Positions 22,066 through 32,654 of a stretch of 64,000 bases of DNA are shown here, in pieces. The DNA lies in contig CM043969.1 of assembly GCA_014529385.2 (NCBI GenBank), forward strand, positions 23,792,446-23,856,445, read 5' to 3'. The DNA comes from Adiantum capillus-veneris. Lineage: Eukaryota > Streptophyta > Polypodiopsida > Polypodiales > Pteridaceae. The translations under genes and the position numbers were made by a program. Below the pieces are notes generated by a model, which had not been told where the DNA came from, ran no database searches, and saw only the letters and a list, made by a program, of their open reading frames with translations. Every line of letters begins with the position of its first letter. Position 1 is the first letter of the stretch.

Positions 22066-22140
22066 ATCTGCTTCTGTGATAATTGAATCGGCAAACATAT
22101 TGCCAAAAGCAACCATAAGCTCATTGACATTATCAGGTAC
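22066..22140. repeat. 75-bp templated filler copied from 20482-20556
   Basis: The segment ATCTGCTTCTGTGATAATTG...TATCAGGTAC repeats inner element sequence with three mismatches and the same strand. ATGG is present at the junction in both places. It then joins Tat LTR sequence directly. Confidence 0.85.
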
Positions 22141-22458
22141 TTTTGTGGTGGCCCGCCGGAGGGTGTGACAGAGGTGTAGGTGTCTTATGCGCCCATCGGT
22201 CCGGGTGATGTAGCGGCAGAGTAGGAGAGAGAGGGAATGTTGGTGGAGCCGGGCAATAAGAGAGAGAGGGGTTCGTCTTCTAGCGATAATAGAGAGATGT
22301 GTGGCCAAACTGGCAGCACCCCGCTAGTGGTTAACCTTAGAGGGGGGGTATGGTGAATGGTAAAGAGCTTTTTTTGTTTTTTTCTTCCTCTTTTGGTAAT
22401 AAGCCTTCTTTTCCTTAGGGGTGGTTCTCACGATCACCGTTTCGAAAATCGACCATCA

Positions 22459-22475
22459 TTAGCCCTCCCATCTGG
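22459..22475 (-). other. Polypurine tract of Tat-like element 1
   Basis: The reverse strand reads AGATGGGAGGGCTAA and then the LTR (TGATGGTCG). A purine tract at this place primes plus-strand synthesis. It overlaps the last codons of the integrase frame. Confidence 0.65.
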
Positions 22476-23593
22476 CTAGAATGTCCAGCATGAACTCCGG
22501 ATCAAACCTAAGAAAATACCTTTTGAGCCTCCATCCATTGACTCTAGTCTTGTGAATTCTCCCATCTGCTTCCATCAGCTTATAGCTGCCGTTGTCATAG
22601 TGCCTTTCGACAATGAATGGTCCTTCCCATGTGGGTTGAAATTTCTTGTCTTTGCTGGTGTCAAATCTGTTGTCGTATCTCAATACTAGCATGCCCTTTT
22701 CCAGGCCCTTTCCTTTAAGCCCTTGATTGAAGGTGAGTCAGCGTTGTCTTGCATGTGCTGCATAGTGATTGATTGTTTCTTCCCTATCTAGTTGGAGCCT
22801 CTCGAGATCTAGGATATGGTTTTAGAGATTTACAATTGGAAATTGTATCTGGCTAGCCAAGACTCATAAGCTGGCTATCTGTACCTCAATGGGTAGAATT
22901 GACTCCTTCCCATAAACTAGATGGAAAGGGGTGAAACCTAGTGATTTTCAGAACGTGGTTCGGTAGACCCAAAGACCTGCCATAAGATGTTTATCCGAGT
23001 CTCTTGTGTGATTTTTCACCTTCTTTGTGATGATTTTTCAAATCATTCCATTTACCTTCTCTACCAGACCATTGCACTATGGGTAGTATGGTGTGGAATG
23101 TCGGCGTGTGATGCCTAACTTTTTCATCAATTCCCCTACCAGATCACCTCTGAAATGTGGTCCTCTATCTGATAATATCTCTAGAGGAGTGCCAAAACGG
23201 CAACAGATATGCTCAAAAATGAACTTTGCTACCTCTTGGGCTGTGATGCGGGTGGTGGCTATTGCTTCTGCCCATCGAGTCATGTAGTCTACACCCACTA
23301 TAATGTACAGTTTACATGATTGGGCCCTTTACCCGTTGTAAAGGACCAATTGCATCTATTCCCCATTTCTCAAATGGACCATATGAGATGATAGGAGTTT
23401 GTGGCTCATAGGTTAATGTGTGATCACACTGGCCACTTGACAAGCCTTGCATGTTTTACACCAATGGTGTACATCCCTGTTCAAGCTAGGCCAAGAGTAT
23501 CATGCTTGTAGAATCTTCCTACTGGTGATATCTAGAGAAAAATGACCATCGCAGACAACATCATGGCAACTTGAAATTACATGTGTGATCTCA
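22459..23593 (-). pseudogene. pol: Integrase, broken (Tat-like element 1)
   Basis: The catalytic core piece at 23077-23298 reads DYMTRWAEA, FIFEHICCRFGTPLEILSDR and RRHSTPYYP, typical of gypsy integrases and close to the same region of element 2 (52660-52920). The C-terminal domain at 22459-22692 has PTWEGPFIVERHYDNGSYKL. The zinc-binding N-terminus is frame-shifted. Stops include CCA-TAG (expected PQCNG) and TTC-TGA. Confidence 0.75.
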
Positions 23594-24215
23594 CTAGAGG
23601 TTGGCACTCGTTGGCACTCGCCTGACAATCTGATCCTTGCCCTTACAATACAAATGATCGTTTACAAGGCGGTATCTGGTAGCCTTCCTTACTAGCCACT
23701 GTTTCTGGCCTTTAGTGTACCCTTCTGGACATTCTCCTGTATCTAGAAAGCTGACGATATCAGGCATAGCATCACGACCTTGAAAGAGGGGTGGCTTTAG
23801 TTTGATTGCTCCTATGGGAACGTCTTGTATTCTTTCTTTAGCTAGAGCATCTGCCTCATGATTTTCTACTATGGGGACGTGAAATAGCTTCACTGCTTCA
23901 AACTTCCTTAGAAGATCCTTAACTTGGCGTAGTTGACCAAGTAAAACCTGATTTTTACAAACCCAAGTTCTGTTTATCTGCCTTATCAATAGCAAATCAT
24001 CTCCAAACACATTTAGGCGTTGATTTCCTTGTGAAATACATTGTTCCAACCCAAGAATTAGGGCTGCATATTCTGCCTCATTGTTGGAGTGGGAGTGTAA
24101 TAACTGCCCGATGGAGAATACTCTTTCTTGTTGCTCATTGAAAATGACTATGCCAGCTGTAGACTGGTCCACTGTTCTTTTGTATGCTCCATCAAAGAAT
24201 AGAGAGTGAGCTATT
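23594..24215 (-). pseudogene. Second, archaeal-type RNase H (Tat-like element 1)
   Basis: The frame carries all four metal-binding acids: Asp in FFDGAY, Glu in SNNEAEYAALILGLE, Asp in VFGDDLLLI and Asp in EADALAKE. The NNEAEY motif marks the extra RNase H that the Tat branch acquired. It lies between the original RNase H and integrase and would remove RNA from RNA-DNA hybrids. The frame then runs into the integrase linker. It is the best-preserved enzyme domain of this element. Confidence 0.75.
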
Positions 24216-24221
24216 TCTAGC

Positions 24222-25080
24222 CTAGGACTTTCTACCAGTGGGTATTCCCGCTAAACTAGGCATAATGTAGTCAAAGTCTTGTAATCTCACTAGCCATTTA
24301 GAGATCCTAGATGTGACATCCATGTGTCGCATTACATATGGGAAAACATCCTCCATTGTCAAGATTACAAAGGGTCTAGGCAGAAGATAGGAGCGTAACT
24401 TTGTGGTAGCAAACATTAGTGCAAGAACCATGTGTTCTACTTCGGTAAATCCCTTTTCTGACGGGGTCATGACACGACTAGAGAAGTAAATAGGACGCAT
24501 GAAAGAAGTTTGCGGGTCCTTTTGCATTAGCACGGCTCCGAGTGTATCACTTCCTACACTAGGGTTCACATAAAATGGCTCGTCCCACTTAGGGGGTGAA
24601 AATGGTGGGAAGCTTAGCTAGGATTTGCTTCACCTTGGTAAATTGCTGCTCATTTTCTTCACTCCATGAGAAGACATCCCTCTGGAAGTATCCCACAAAA
24701 TTTCATCCTGGAATGGGAGGGGAAAGTGATCCCTATTCGTGGCTGCATTGAGAGGTTTATAGTCCACACAGACTCTCCACTTGCCATTCTTCTTTGGTGT
24801 GACTACTACTGGGGAGACCCATTCTGAGTCTTCTCGACAGGGTAGATGAAACCTGCCTGTAGCAAACTTCTCACTTCTTTAAGTAGTGCCTCTTGTTGGG
24901 TTACTCCAAGTCTTCTGAGCCTTTGCACCACGGGTTTACTGCCTTCCTTGAGTTTTATGTGGTGTTGTACTACTGTGATTCCTGTGATCTTATCATAGCC
25001 ATCTTGTCATAGCCATCAATGAATAGTGTAGTGAAATTACTAGCATAGAGACATATTCCTTCCTTTCTTCATCACTTAAC
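24222..25080 (-). pseudogene. pol: Reverse transcriptase lacking its core, plus RNase H
   Basis: The fingers region is readable: WRVCVDYKPLNAATNRDHFP and LPFQDEIL (about 24705-24785). At about 24695-24702 it jumps to VGYFQRDVFSWSEE, so the palm with the YxDD box is missing. The RNase H then reads FYVNPSVGSDTLGAVLMQ, where Asn-Pro-Ser takes the place of the usual catalytic Asp-Ala-Ser. With no core, the copy could move only with enzyme from elsewhere. Confidence 0.75.
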
Positions 25081-25773
25081 TCATTTGAGAGCATCCTTTG
25101 TAATTTTATCTGCATCCTCTAAGGATTGCATACCTGATGGCTCCTCTTGGTTTGTCAGGGGTGTTTCAGATTGTGTCAATCTTTTTGGGTCTTTAAGAAT
25201 GACCCCCATCACTTCAATGCTACTGTCGCTCTTCTCTGTGGTGGTTGTCTCTTCTCCTGAGGTAGACGAATAGTCGTTGGTGGACTCATCTTCTGAAGCC
25301 TCCAAGATCATGTTGCGTTGCTTCCCAGTCCTCATATCGTAGAATATGGACTTCCCTTTAGCGTCCTTCATCTGAATCATTCCGGTGCTCCAGTCTTGCT
25401 TAGCTTCCATTTCCATGAGCCAGGGTCTCCCAAGAATGATAGGGTAGCCCTTCCCTTTGTGTGGCATGACAAAGATGTATACCTCCACTTCTGTATTTAA
25501 TGCTTTTACTTTGACCGCATTCACAATGCCCACGCATTTCACTCTTACATTGTTTGCCATTTTGGCTCGGCAGGGTGCCGGCCTACTTACCTCTAGTCCT
25601 AGATGATGCATCATTTTTTCACTCATGACACATATTTGCATGCCACCATCTATGTAGACATTTGAGATTTGTTTCCCCTTGATGTGGGTATCCATAGTTG
25701 GTAGGATGTCGTCGAGATCCCTTCCAAAGATAGCCCCAGCTATCCTTGGTCTTGATTTCCTGGTACTCGCCAT
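25081..25773 (-). pseudogene. Aspartic protease region (Tat-like element 1)
   Basis: This is an open frame of 230 codons. The active site reads VYIDGGMQICVMS, with Asp-Gly-Gly for the usual Asp-Ser/Thr-Gly. Element 2 has the same AYIDGGAQVCVIT, so Gly here is a family trait rather than damage. The second hallmark is YPIILGRPWLMEME. An acidic Ser/Thr-rich tail links to reverse transcriptase. Confidence 0.7.
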
Positions 25774-25924
25774 TTTTGTCCATTACCTCCTCATTCTTGG
25801 TGCAAGGTGGAGTAATTGGGGCGAAGTTATCTTCGGGCCCTGCATCAACACATCCTGAACTAAGTCATAGGGTTTTGCATACTCACCTAGTGAGAAATCC
25901 ACGATGTCTATCTTCCGTCGCGGC

Positions 25925-27079
25925 TTAGCTGCTTGCTTGCTCCTTCCCTTTCAGAGAGGCTACCTCGTGCCTAACATGCTTCACTCCCATAGCATCCACC
26001 TCTTCTACTTTTGCTTTTCCTTTGTGCTTTTCTCTAACTGATTCTTCTACCTTTGCCTTCCCTTTAGCCTCCAAGATAATAACACTCACCGCTTCGTTCA
26101 CAGCAGGTGGTGGGGGTAGTGGTGGGATGAGAGGTTGTGGTGGTGGTTGTTGTTTTTGTATGGGTGGTCGAAGGATCTCGATTGGTGGGATCGGCCCTCG
26201 TTGCCTGGGTGGTGGCGGTCTTGCCCTTGGCGGAGAGATCTGATTTTGACTACCCCCTCTATTGAAATTTTGCCTCCTTGGATGTGGGCAGTAGTATATA
26301 CCATGGCCGTCTTCCCCGCAATTATAGAAGTGGTACTCTTGGTTCTGTCTTCGTTGTCCCCTTCCTTGTTCTGGATTCCTGATAGGTGCATGCCCTTGCT
26401 GCACCAGATGCACAGATAAACTCTCTAGTTGGGTAGTGATGCGACTCAGCACGTCTTGTTGCTCCTCTGATGCCTCTTGTGGTTGGGCTCTATGACTGGC
26501 TGTTGCAGTCACTAGGGTTGGTTGAACCGAGCTTGTTTCCTCTGACTCGTTTACTCTTGCTTGCATGCGCAGCTTCTTGTCTTTAAAGCGGGCTACTTCT
26601 ACTGCCAACTCATATGTTGCAAGAAACCTTCCCTTCACCTTCTCTCTAAGAGGTGACCACAGACAAGCAATGAAACGGTCCTTCTTTAGGAAATTAGGCG
26701 CTCCTTTGCCTTCCTCCAGTGAGGCAACCCATCTCTCCCATAAGTCCACAAATTTGGACTCGCAGGTGACATACTCTAGCAGACCTCCCTACTTCGATTC
26801 CGTCGGTAGTAGCTGCCATAGCTTCTCCGAGGTTGTGCCTCCACCAAACCTCTTTACAAAGGCAACCTGTAAAACATCCCATGCATTCTTGGTAGCCTGG
26901 GGCAATGCATTATACCAGGACTTGGCCTCTACCTTCATCAGTAGACGAGCAATTCAGAGTCATGAAGCGTCGTCATCTTTGTTGGAGACCACACAAGCAA
27001 TGTCGAAATCATCCAAAAAGTCGGTGGTGAGATCTTCTCCCTTATTTCCACTGAACGTGGGGAAAGAAACACTTGCCAT
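25925..27079 (-). pseudogene. gag: Gag (Tat-like element 1)
   Basis: The start MASVSFPTFSGNKGEDLTTD at 27079 and the matching start in element 2 (MADEFPKFHGLPSENAHSFI) support this ATG. Capsid sequence includes KSWYNALPQATKNAW. The knuckle reads FYNCGEDGHGIYYC, so the first Cys is lost. A Pro-rich linker and a basic tail (KGKAKVEE repeats) follow. Three stops (two TGA near 26960, one TAG near 26785) are each one C-to-T change from CGA or CAG. Confidence 0.75.
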
Positions 27080-27419
27080 GGTAGTGACTCAGGAAATTAC
27101 AAACTTTTTCTCTTTTTTTGTTTTTTTTATACTAACAACAGTAGCAGCTCATAGCGGCTTTTTACAGAGTTGGGTGGATAGATTAAAGCAAGATGAAGAT
27201 AGAAACATTAAAGGAATGGTGTAATCCAATATGGGGAGAATGATAGGGTTTGGGGAATTAAGGATTTCTCCTAGCACCGCCGCACCGAATAAGTACACGA
27301 TCTTCTATTGGTAGAAGATTTTCATATCTACGTAGATATTCACATGCATATGCTGCAGGAATCTGAACCGGAATGCTGTCGGCCCGTTTTTCATCATGCA
27401 CAGAGGGTGGAGTACTTAC

Positions 27420-28169
27420 TTATACTCTTACCGTGCCAGTGTTGATGACTCGGCACATCCACAGGAGGTCGTCGCCATTCATGGGCTTTACCTTTCCTTC
27501 GTCGCTCAACACGTACGGGGTGATGGCGACACATCTGACCACTCCCAGCCTCTTGGCTAGTAGAAATTTCAGATAATTTCCGTAGTCGGCACGCTGCATG
27601 AATTCTACTCCATTCAGCTGCAACTCGTCTCCAACCCACTGGGTTTCACCCGTGGTGGAGAGCCTCTTCAGGATAGGTTGTACAGGGAGAGGAGGAATAC
27701 CCTCTACCCGTCTTCCAAAACAGCGAGAGAAGTAGCCAAACCACTCTTCCTTAGGACATGGGAATCTTCTTACCACTTCTTCTTCAGGATTGTCAAAGTG
27801 GACTGGTAGTACTCGCATGCGTCGTGCGAATCATTAGGCGACCTTCTTCCGCTTAGCTTCAGATGACTTCCTCTTTGGCAAGCTTGGGTACGACCCGGTT
27901 CTCTAAGCTTGAAGCACTTGCTTGGCCAGATGCTTCTCCCTTCGGGGTCGTGTGTTTCCAGACTGGCTTATCTTTTCCTTACCTTTGGCTCGAGCAGCCC
28001 CTTTAGGCCATTTTGAAGTAAAGGTTATAACTGTGGTTGCAGTTTTCTTAGGGAACAGAGGCCTCACCATTTTCTTTCCTCCTTTGATATGGATGACTTC
28101 TTCGCGATGAATGTCGATGTAGACGATTTCAGCCCCTTCGCTGCCTTCGTTGCTGGCACTCATTGACAA
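27420..28169 (-). pseudogene. Extra ORF between LTR and gag
   Basis: Two pieces (27903-28169, MSMSASNEGSEGAEIVYIDI; 27420-27818, MRVLPVHFDNPEEEVVRRF) lie upstream of gag on the same strand. The second has a compact, folded-looking composition (FGYFSRCFGRRVEGIPPLPV). An ORF before gag is known from Ogre-type members of the Tat branch, where its role is unknown. I cannot assign a domain. Element 2 has no clear equivalent in its short 48742-49036 leader. Confidence 0.5.
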
Positions 28170-28447
28170 TGTGTTTTGGTTGACAACAGTGATGAAAGTT
28201 CATAGACCTCCCACCTGATGCTCTCAACTTGTGGTTAGAACCAGCAACACGAGATGGGGAGCTTACCTCTTGAATACTGACAACACTTCAGCCTAGCAGT
28301 AGTACTTCGATGAAGGCGGCTAGTGCCTCCTTAGTCTCCTCCTCTTCCGTCCTCCAGTTAGAAAATTACTTCAAGCATTCGTCCATGATTGATGAGGTTC
28401 GTTGCTTTCAGCATTGTAAACTGAAGGTTTCCGAGAATCCCTCCTCA

Positions 28448-28459
28448 GTGGGGGCACCA
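28448..28459 (-). promoter_or_regulatory. Primer-binding site of Tat-like element 1
   Basis: The reverse strand reads TGGTGCCCCCAC, two bases from the LTR. Element 2 has the identical 12-mer at 48730-48741. I cannot name the tRNA with confidence. Confidence 0.7.
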
Positions 28460-28461
28460 AA

Positions 28462-28621
28462 TGACGGGAGCAAAGCGAGACACGAACCCCGACAGCCTCT
28501 AAAATGCCGGGGGCCGATGGCACGCCTCGAGCCTGTCATGGTAAAGCGAACGGGGGCACCACCTAGCTTTGGGTGGCTAGGACGTAGACCACGGTGATGT
28601 GAAAACCACAAACTTACACAT

Positions 28622-28671
<50 letters not shown>

Positions 28672-29752
28672 AGAGAGATTGACAAATGAGGAAAACCCTG
28701 GGGGGTGTGAGGGAGAATTATTTCTTGCAGTATTTACAAATGACCTTCCTTCCGGCGAGGTGGCACACTGTGGTGATAGAGAGGTAGGGAGAAGAGATGG
28801 TGCATCTACTTCGTGCGTTCTCTAAAGACGACTCGATGATGCGAAACTTGCTACCAAGAAGGTGTGTGTGTGTGAATCGACCATTGGAGTCAAGAAGTGT
28901 ACATAGCTCTCTTCACATGATGCAATTCCCAAAACAAACCATCACACAAGTCCCCTCCCCGTGATGCCAATATGTCAATTCCTCCCACTAAAACTCTACC
29001 AAGTGTTGCCCCCCCCTGATAGTGACCTCTTAGTGCCCTTTTAAAGGTGTTGGCTGCTTGGATTAGGGTAATCCCGGTTTTATTAGGGTAAGCTAATCGG
29101 GGAGACAAAGCAAGGTGGTGGGCCCGGATTTGCCTTGGGAGTTATTAAAAATGAAAACCTCTAAGTGGGCCTTTGTGACCATCACCTAGAGAGAGGGAAT
29201 TTAAAAATTGGGAATTTTACAAGGCTTGGGTGAAAACTGGAAAATGATGATGATAATAACCTACGATTTACTAAAAATGGTGTCGTGGTTGCGTGATGTC
29301 GACGATTGGCAACTTGCCCGTGCGTCAGTGTAGTGTGTACGTCTTTTCGGGGTCGGCCGAGGCATGCCTTCGGCGCCTTTGTTCTTTCTGTTGTTGGTGT
29401 TGTGTGATTCGAGTGCCTTCCTTCTTTTTTCGAGGTCGTCGACGTCGTTGAGTCCTCCGGGTTTTTTGTATTTTTTCTGATGTGTGTGTGTTCATTAATG
29501 TGTGTGTGTGTGTGTATAGGTGTGTGAATATATATGTGTAATAGTGTGTGATTATATATATATGTGTGTGTGCATATGCGTGCGTGGAAACAAGGGAAGG
29601 GGGGGGGGGGGTATTACATAAATATGTATATAACTTAATATTTATTTATTTATTTATTTATTTATTTATTTTATTTTATTTTATTTTTTTTCCTACAAAC
29701 GGTGACGCAGAGGCCAGGGGGGAAGATGAATGGGGTGAGGGTAGTGAGGGGC

Positions 29753-29787
<35 letters not shown>

Positions 29788-30430
29788 CGCAAGTGAGGGC
29801 GTGTGTGAGAGGGCTGTGAGCGGAAATTTGGGGGCCGCATGCAGGTGAACGCAAAGCGGGAGGGAGGGAAGAAGAGGGTGTGGAGGGGGCGGGGGGGGAT
29901 AAGGGGAAGGGGGGGGGGGGGGGGGGGGGGGGTGTTGTGTGGCATAGACCATTGGCGCCTTGCGGGGCTGGGTCCGGACTGCGCGAGGGCGAGGGTGAGC
30001 GGTAGGCCACCAAAAAGCCGAGAACGGGGTTGGGGGGGGGGTGGTCAACAAAAGGGAGAGAGGGAAGGGGTGAGTTAAGAGAGAATAGGGGGGGGTCCCA
30101 CCATGGGAGTAAGAGAGAGAGAGAGAGCAAGGGGTGAGGTGGTGAGGGGATAAGGAAGGGAGGAGCGTAGAGAATAGACAGAGAGAGTGAGAGAGATAGA
30201 GGGAGGGAGAGTGTGGCTTCCCTTAAGGCCCACGGGGCCTCTCCTAAACGAGAGAGAGAGAGAGAGAGGAACTAGAGTTAGGCGAAGATAGGGGAGGGGG
30301 GGGGGAATATTAGGCCAGTGGTCCGCCAGGAAGAAAACGGGGGGGGGGGGGGAATAGTAAGGCCGAAAGGAGTGTGGACGAGGGGGGGGGGGGGGGTGTA
30401 ACAGCCGGCCGGGGGCTGGGGTGTGGACAA

Positions 30431-30472
<42 letters not shown>

Positions 30473-30670
30473 GGAGAACTTTTGAAAGAAAGAGAGAGGA
30501 TATACAATATTTGTGGCGGCCGGCCGGAGGGTGTGATGGTTACACTTAGAGGGGGGGTATGGTGAATTGTAAAGAGCTTTTTTTTGTTTTTTTTTCTTCC
30601 TCTTTTGGTGATAATCCTTTTTTTCCATAGGGGTGGTTCTCACGGTCACGGTTTCGAAAACCGACCATCA
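28462..30670 (-). repeat. 5' LTR of Tat-like element 1 (2209 bp)
   Basis: The LTR is TG...CA. It holds a (GA)n run near 28626, a (GT)n run near 29754, G-tracts near 29911-29931, 30341-30352 and 30382-30396, TTTA repeats near 29640-29680, and many GAGAGA stretches. It is strongly G-rich on the plus strand. Long Pro- or His-rich frames here come from simple repeats, not genes. Confidence 0.85.
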
Positions 30671-30736
30671 CTATCTTGGGCACCCATAAAGTAAAGAGAC
30701 AAAAGAAAGTTCTCAAAGGAAAGAAGTAAGTTAAGA

Positions 30737-32297
30737 TGTAACATTCAATGGCCTAGTAACTTGTGTGTAGCGGAAAATAGCATGAACATAGTGAGCATTT
30801 CATTAAAATAGATTCCTAATGAGATTAACAAGAGTTCTTAGGTGGAGAGAGCAACAAAAATCATAACACCTAGTTAGATAGCATGAACAATACTTCAAAA
30901 GAGAGAGAAATTAAGCAATTGACAATAGTTGAGGACCGGATTTGCATGGATCCGGTCTCCCCTCCAAAAGGCTTTGTATTATGGTTTCTCCCATCAAGAA
31001 AGACATTTTACAATACAGTTTCTTGTGTTCCTTCAATACTAGCTAGTGCAATGAAGATGGAAACTTCATGCACTACACAAAACACTTAAAAAACACATAA
31101 TCAATTCCCTCACGGTCTTAGACCCAAGACCTCACAGACCTTTGAAGATGGTGAGAGCTAGCGGGGTATGAGAGTAGATTGAGAGGAAGAAGGAGTATTC
31201 TTACGAGAAAGATGTACATCTCCTCACATAATCACTCATATTAGCATAGCTTAGCTTAGTAATTAGCATGGTAGAGGAGATAAGCATGCATTGAAGCTTG
31301 GCTCTTGGCTGGATTTGCATCACAAAGCCAAGAGTTTTTGGTGTAGGCCTCCCTTCTCACAAGCTTGGAGTAGGTGGTAAGCTTTCCATCACACATTAGA
31401 TTGTGTGAGTGTGTGTGTGTGATAATTCCTTGCAAAAATCAGCCCCCTTTCTCTCTTGGTCGACACCCCTTGCTAATTACTCATGCTAGAATCCTATTGG
31501 ACCTCCCCAGGCTTAGCCAATGACAATTAAGCAGCATAAGTGATAGCCTTCGGACATGTGTCCCCCTTTCCCCTTTTGTGAGAGCTTTAGGTAATTTAAT
31601 AATTCAACTAAACTCTCATTTGACCCCTTTGCCTCCTGGCCAATAGGAATCAGGCAAGCCATCGGGCTGTTGAATGCTCATTGGTCCCCTTGGGAGACTG
31701 TCCAATAGTCTTCTAGAGAGCTTAATCCTCATTGGTTCTTTTACTAAGTGTTTTTAAATTAATAAAACTAGATTTACTCTAGCCTAATTCTCATTGGTCC
31801 ACGTCCAAGGGCCTCTAATAGGATTTGAGTACACCTTGTGGGCATCTGGGCTAGGGAGCTGACATGCGTCTCTCTTTCCCCTTGTGTACAAAGGGAGCTT
31901 GTGTGTGTGTATATGAGTTTCTCTCTCATCCCCTACTTCTTGGGCTCGCCCCCTCCTATGTAGAGCTTGACAAAGACTTTTGGGACACACACAAAGCATC
32001 TAATTTTCCCTAAAGTTGACCTTGGGACACAACCTTTGAATTTTTGAACCTTAGCATTTTGGAAGTCTTAATGGGCTGAACCTTAAGGTCTTTTAAGCCC
32101 ATTGTTGCACATAGCTCTTTTGCAGATGGCCCCCCCTTTGGATCCCTATTTTTGCTCCTTTGGATCCCTACTGTGGTCGGTCTGCTAACTTAACCAATAT
32201 TCTAGTTTTTTCTCCCTTGGCACTACTTCCCCATATTAAAGGATCAGTTTAACATGAGAAAATCATTTAGGAGAATTAGATATTTATTATTATGACA
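30737..32297 (-). repeat. 3' LTR of gypsy copy 2 (1561 bp)
   Basis: It pairs with 43399-45129. It is followed at 32298-32311 by TTACCTCTCTCTTG, the complement of the polypurine tract. The GT run that is 88 bp long in the other LTR is only a short GTGTGTGTGT here (near 31898), and a ~60-bp segment near 44940-45055 is absent. No genes. Confidence 0.9.
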
Positions 32298-32654
32298 TTA
32301 CCTCTCTCTTGAAATCATAGTCGTCCTCGACTATGGTGTAGAGAAGATAAAGCATATTCATGAGTCCTTTTTGTTAGCGGGTAGAGGATCCCTATGTTAC
32401 CCTACGACATCATTCCACAATGGATGACTAGTCCATTTGGCGCTTGAGAGCATGAGGCTGCCGCAAGCATGTCTGCACATTTGTCCTATCAATCTTTCAT
32501 AGTAGAGTGACAAGCTCTACTTGGTGTTCGGGAGACGTCATCTCCACAAACTTGATCTAAGCATGCATACTACTTCATTTTTCTACACAATAAAGAAAAA
32601 GAGAGTCTTATAAGACAAAAACTTTGTTCATTTTTTTAACATTTGTACATTTTC

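Larger units (their letters stand above)
16580..22140 (-). mobile_element. Unrecognised element nested in the Tat LTR
   Basis: A 551-bp direct repeat (16580-17130 and 21515-22065, both starting TGTCG) bounds 4.4 kb of inner sequence, like LTRs. Just inside the right repeat, GCGTGAGGTTCACCA ends in CCA and could be the tRNA complement, which would make the element read right to left. Reverse-strand ORFs start there. No gag, protease or polymerase motif is visible, so it would be non-autonomous. The repeats do not end in CA, and no clear target duplication exists because the right side was rearranged. Confidence 0.6.
14996..22458 (-). repeat. 3' LTR of Tat-like element 1, interrupted
   Basis: 14996 to about 16579 and 22141 to 22458 match the other LTR (28462-30670) in order. 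The right block shares GCCGGAGGGTGTGA and TTAGAGGGGGGGTATGGTGA. Between the blocks lies the insert 16580-22140. About 500 bp present in the other LTR (about 30004-30505) is missing here, and about 180 bp near 22165-22340 is extra. No coding sequence belongs to the LTR itself. Confidence 0.8.
14996..30670 (-). mobile_element. Ty3/gypsy Tat-like element 1 with nested insert
   Basis: LTRs start TGACGGGAGCAAAGCGAGAC at 14996 and 28462 and end CGACCATCA at 22458 and 30670. Between them, right to left, lie primer site, extra ORF, gag, protease, reverse transcriptase with RNase H, a second (archaeal-type) RNase H and integrase. That order defines the Tat branch. CTAT flanks both ends (ACTAT if the LTR's last A is shared). 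The left LTR is swollen to 7.5 kb by another element. Coding regions carry many stops, and the reverse transcriptase core is deleted. Confidence 0.85.

Noticed and set aside
29548-30649. Long Pro-, Ser- and His-rich frames.
   Set aside because: They come from GA, GT and G tracts in the LTR.
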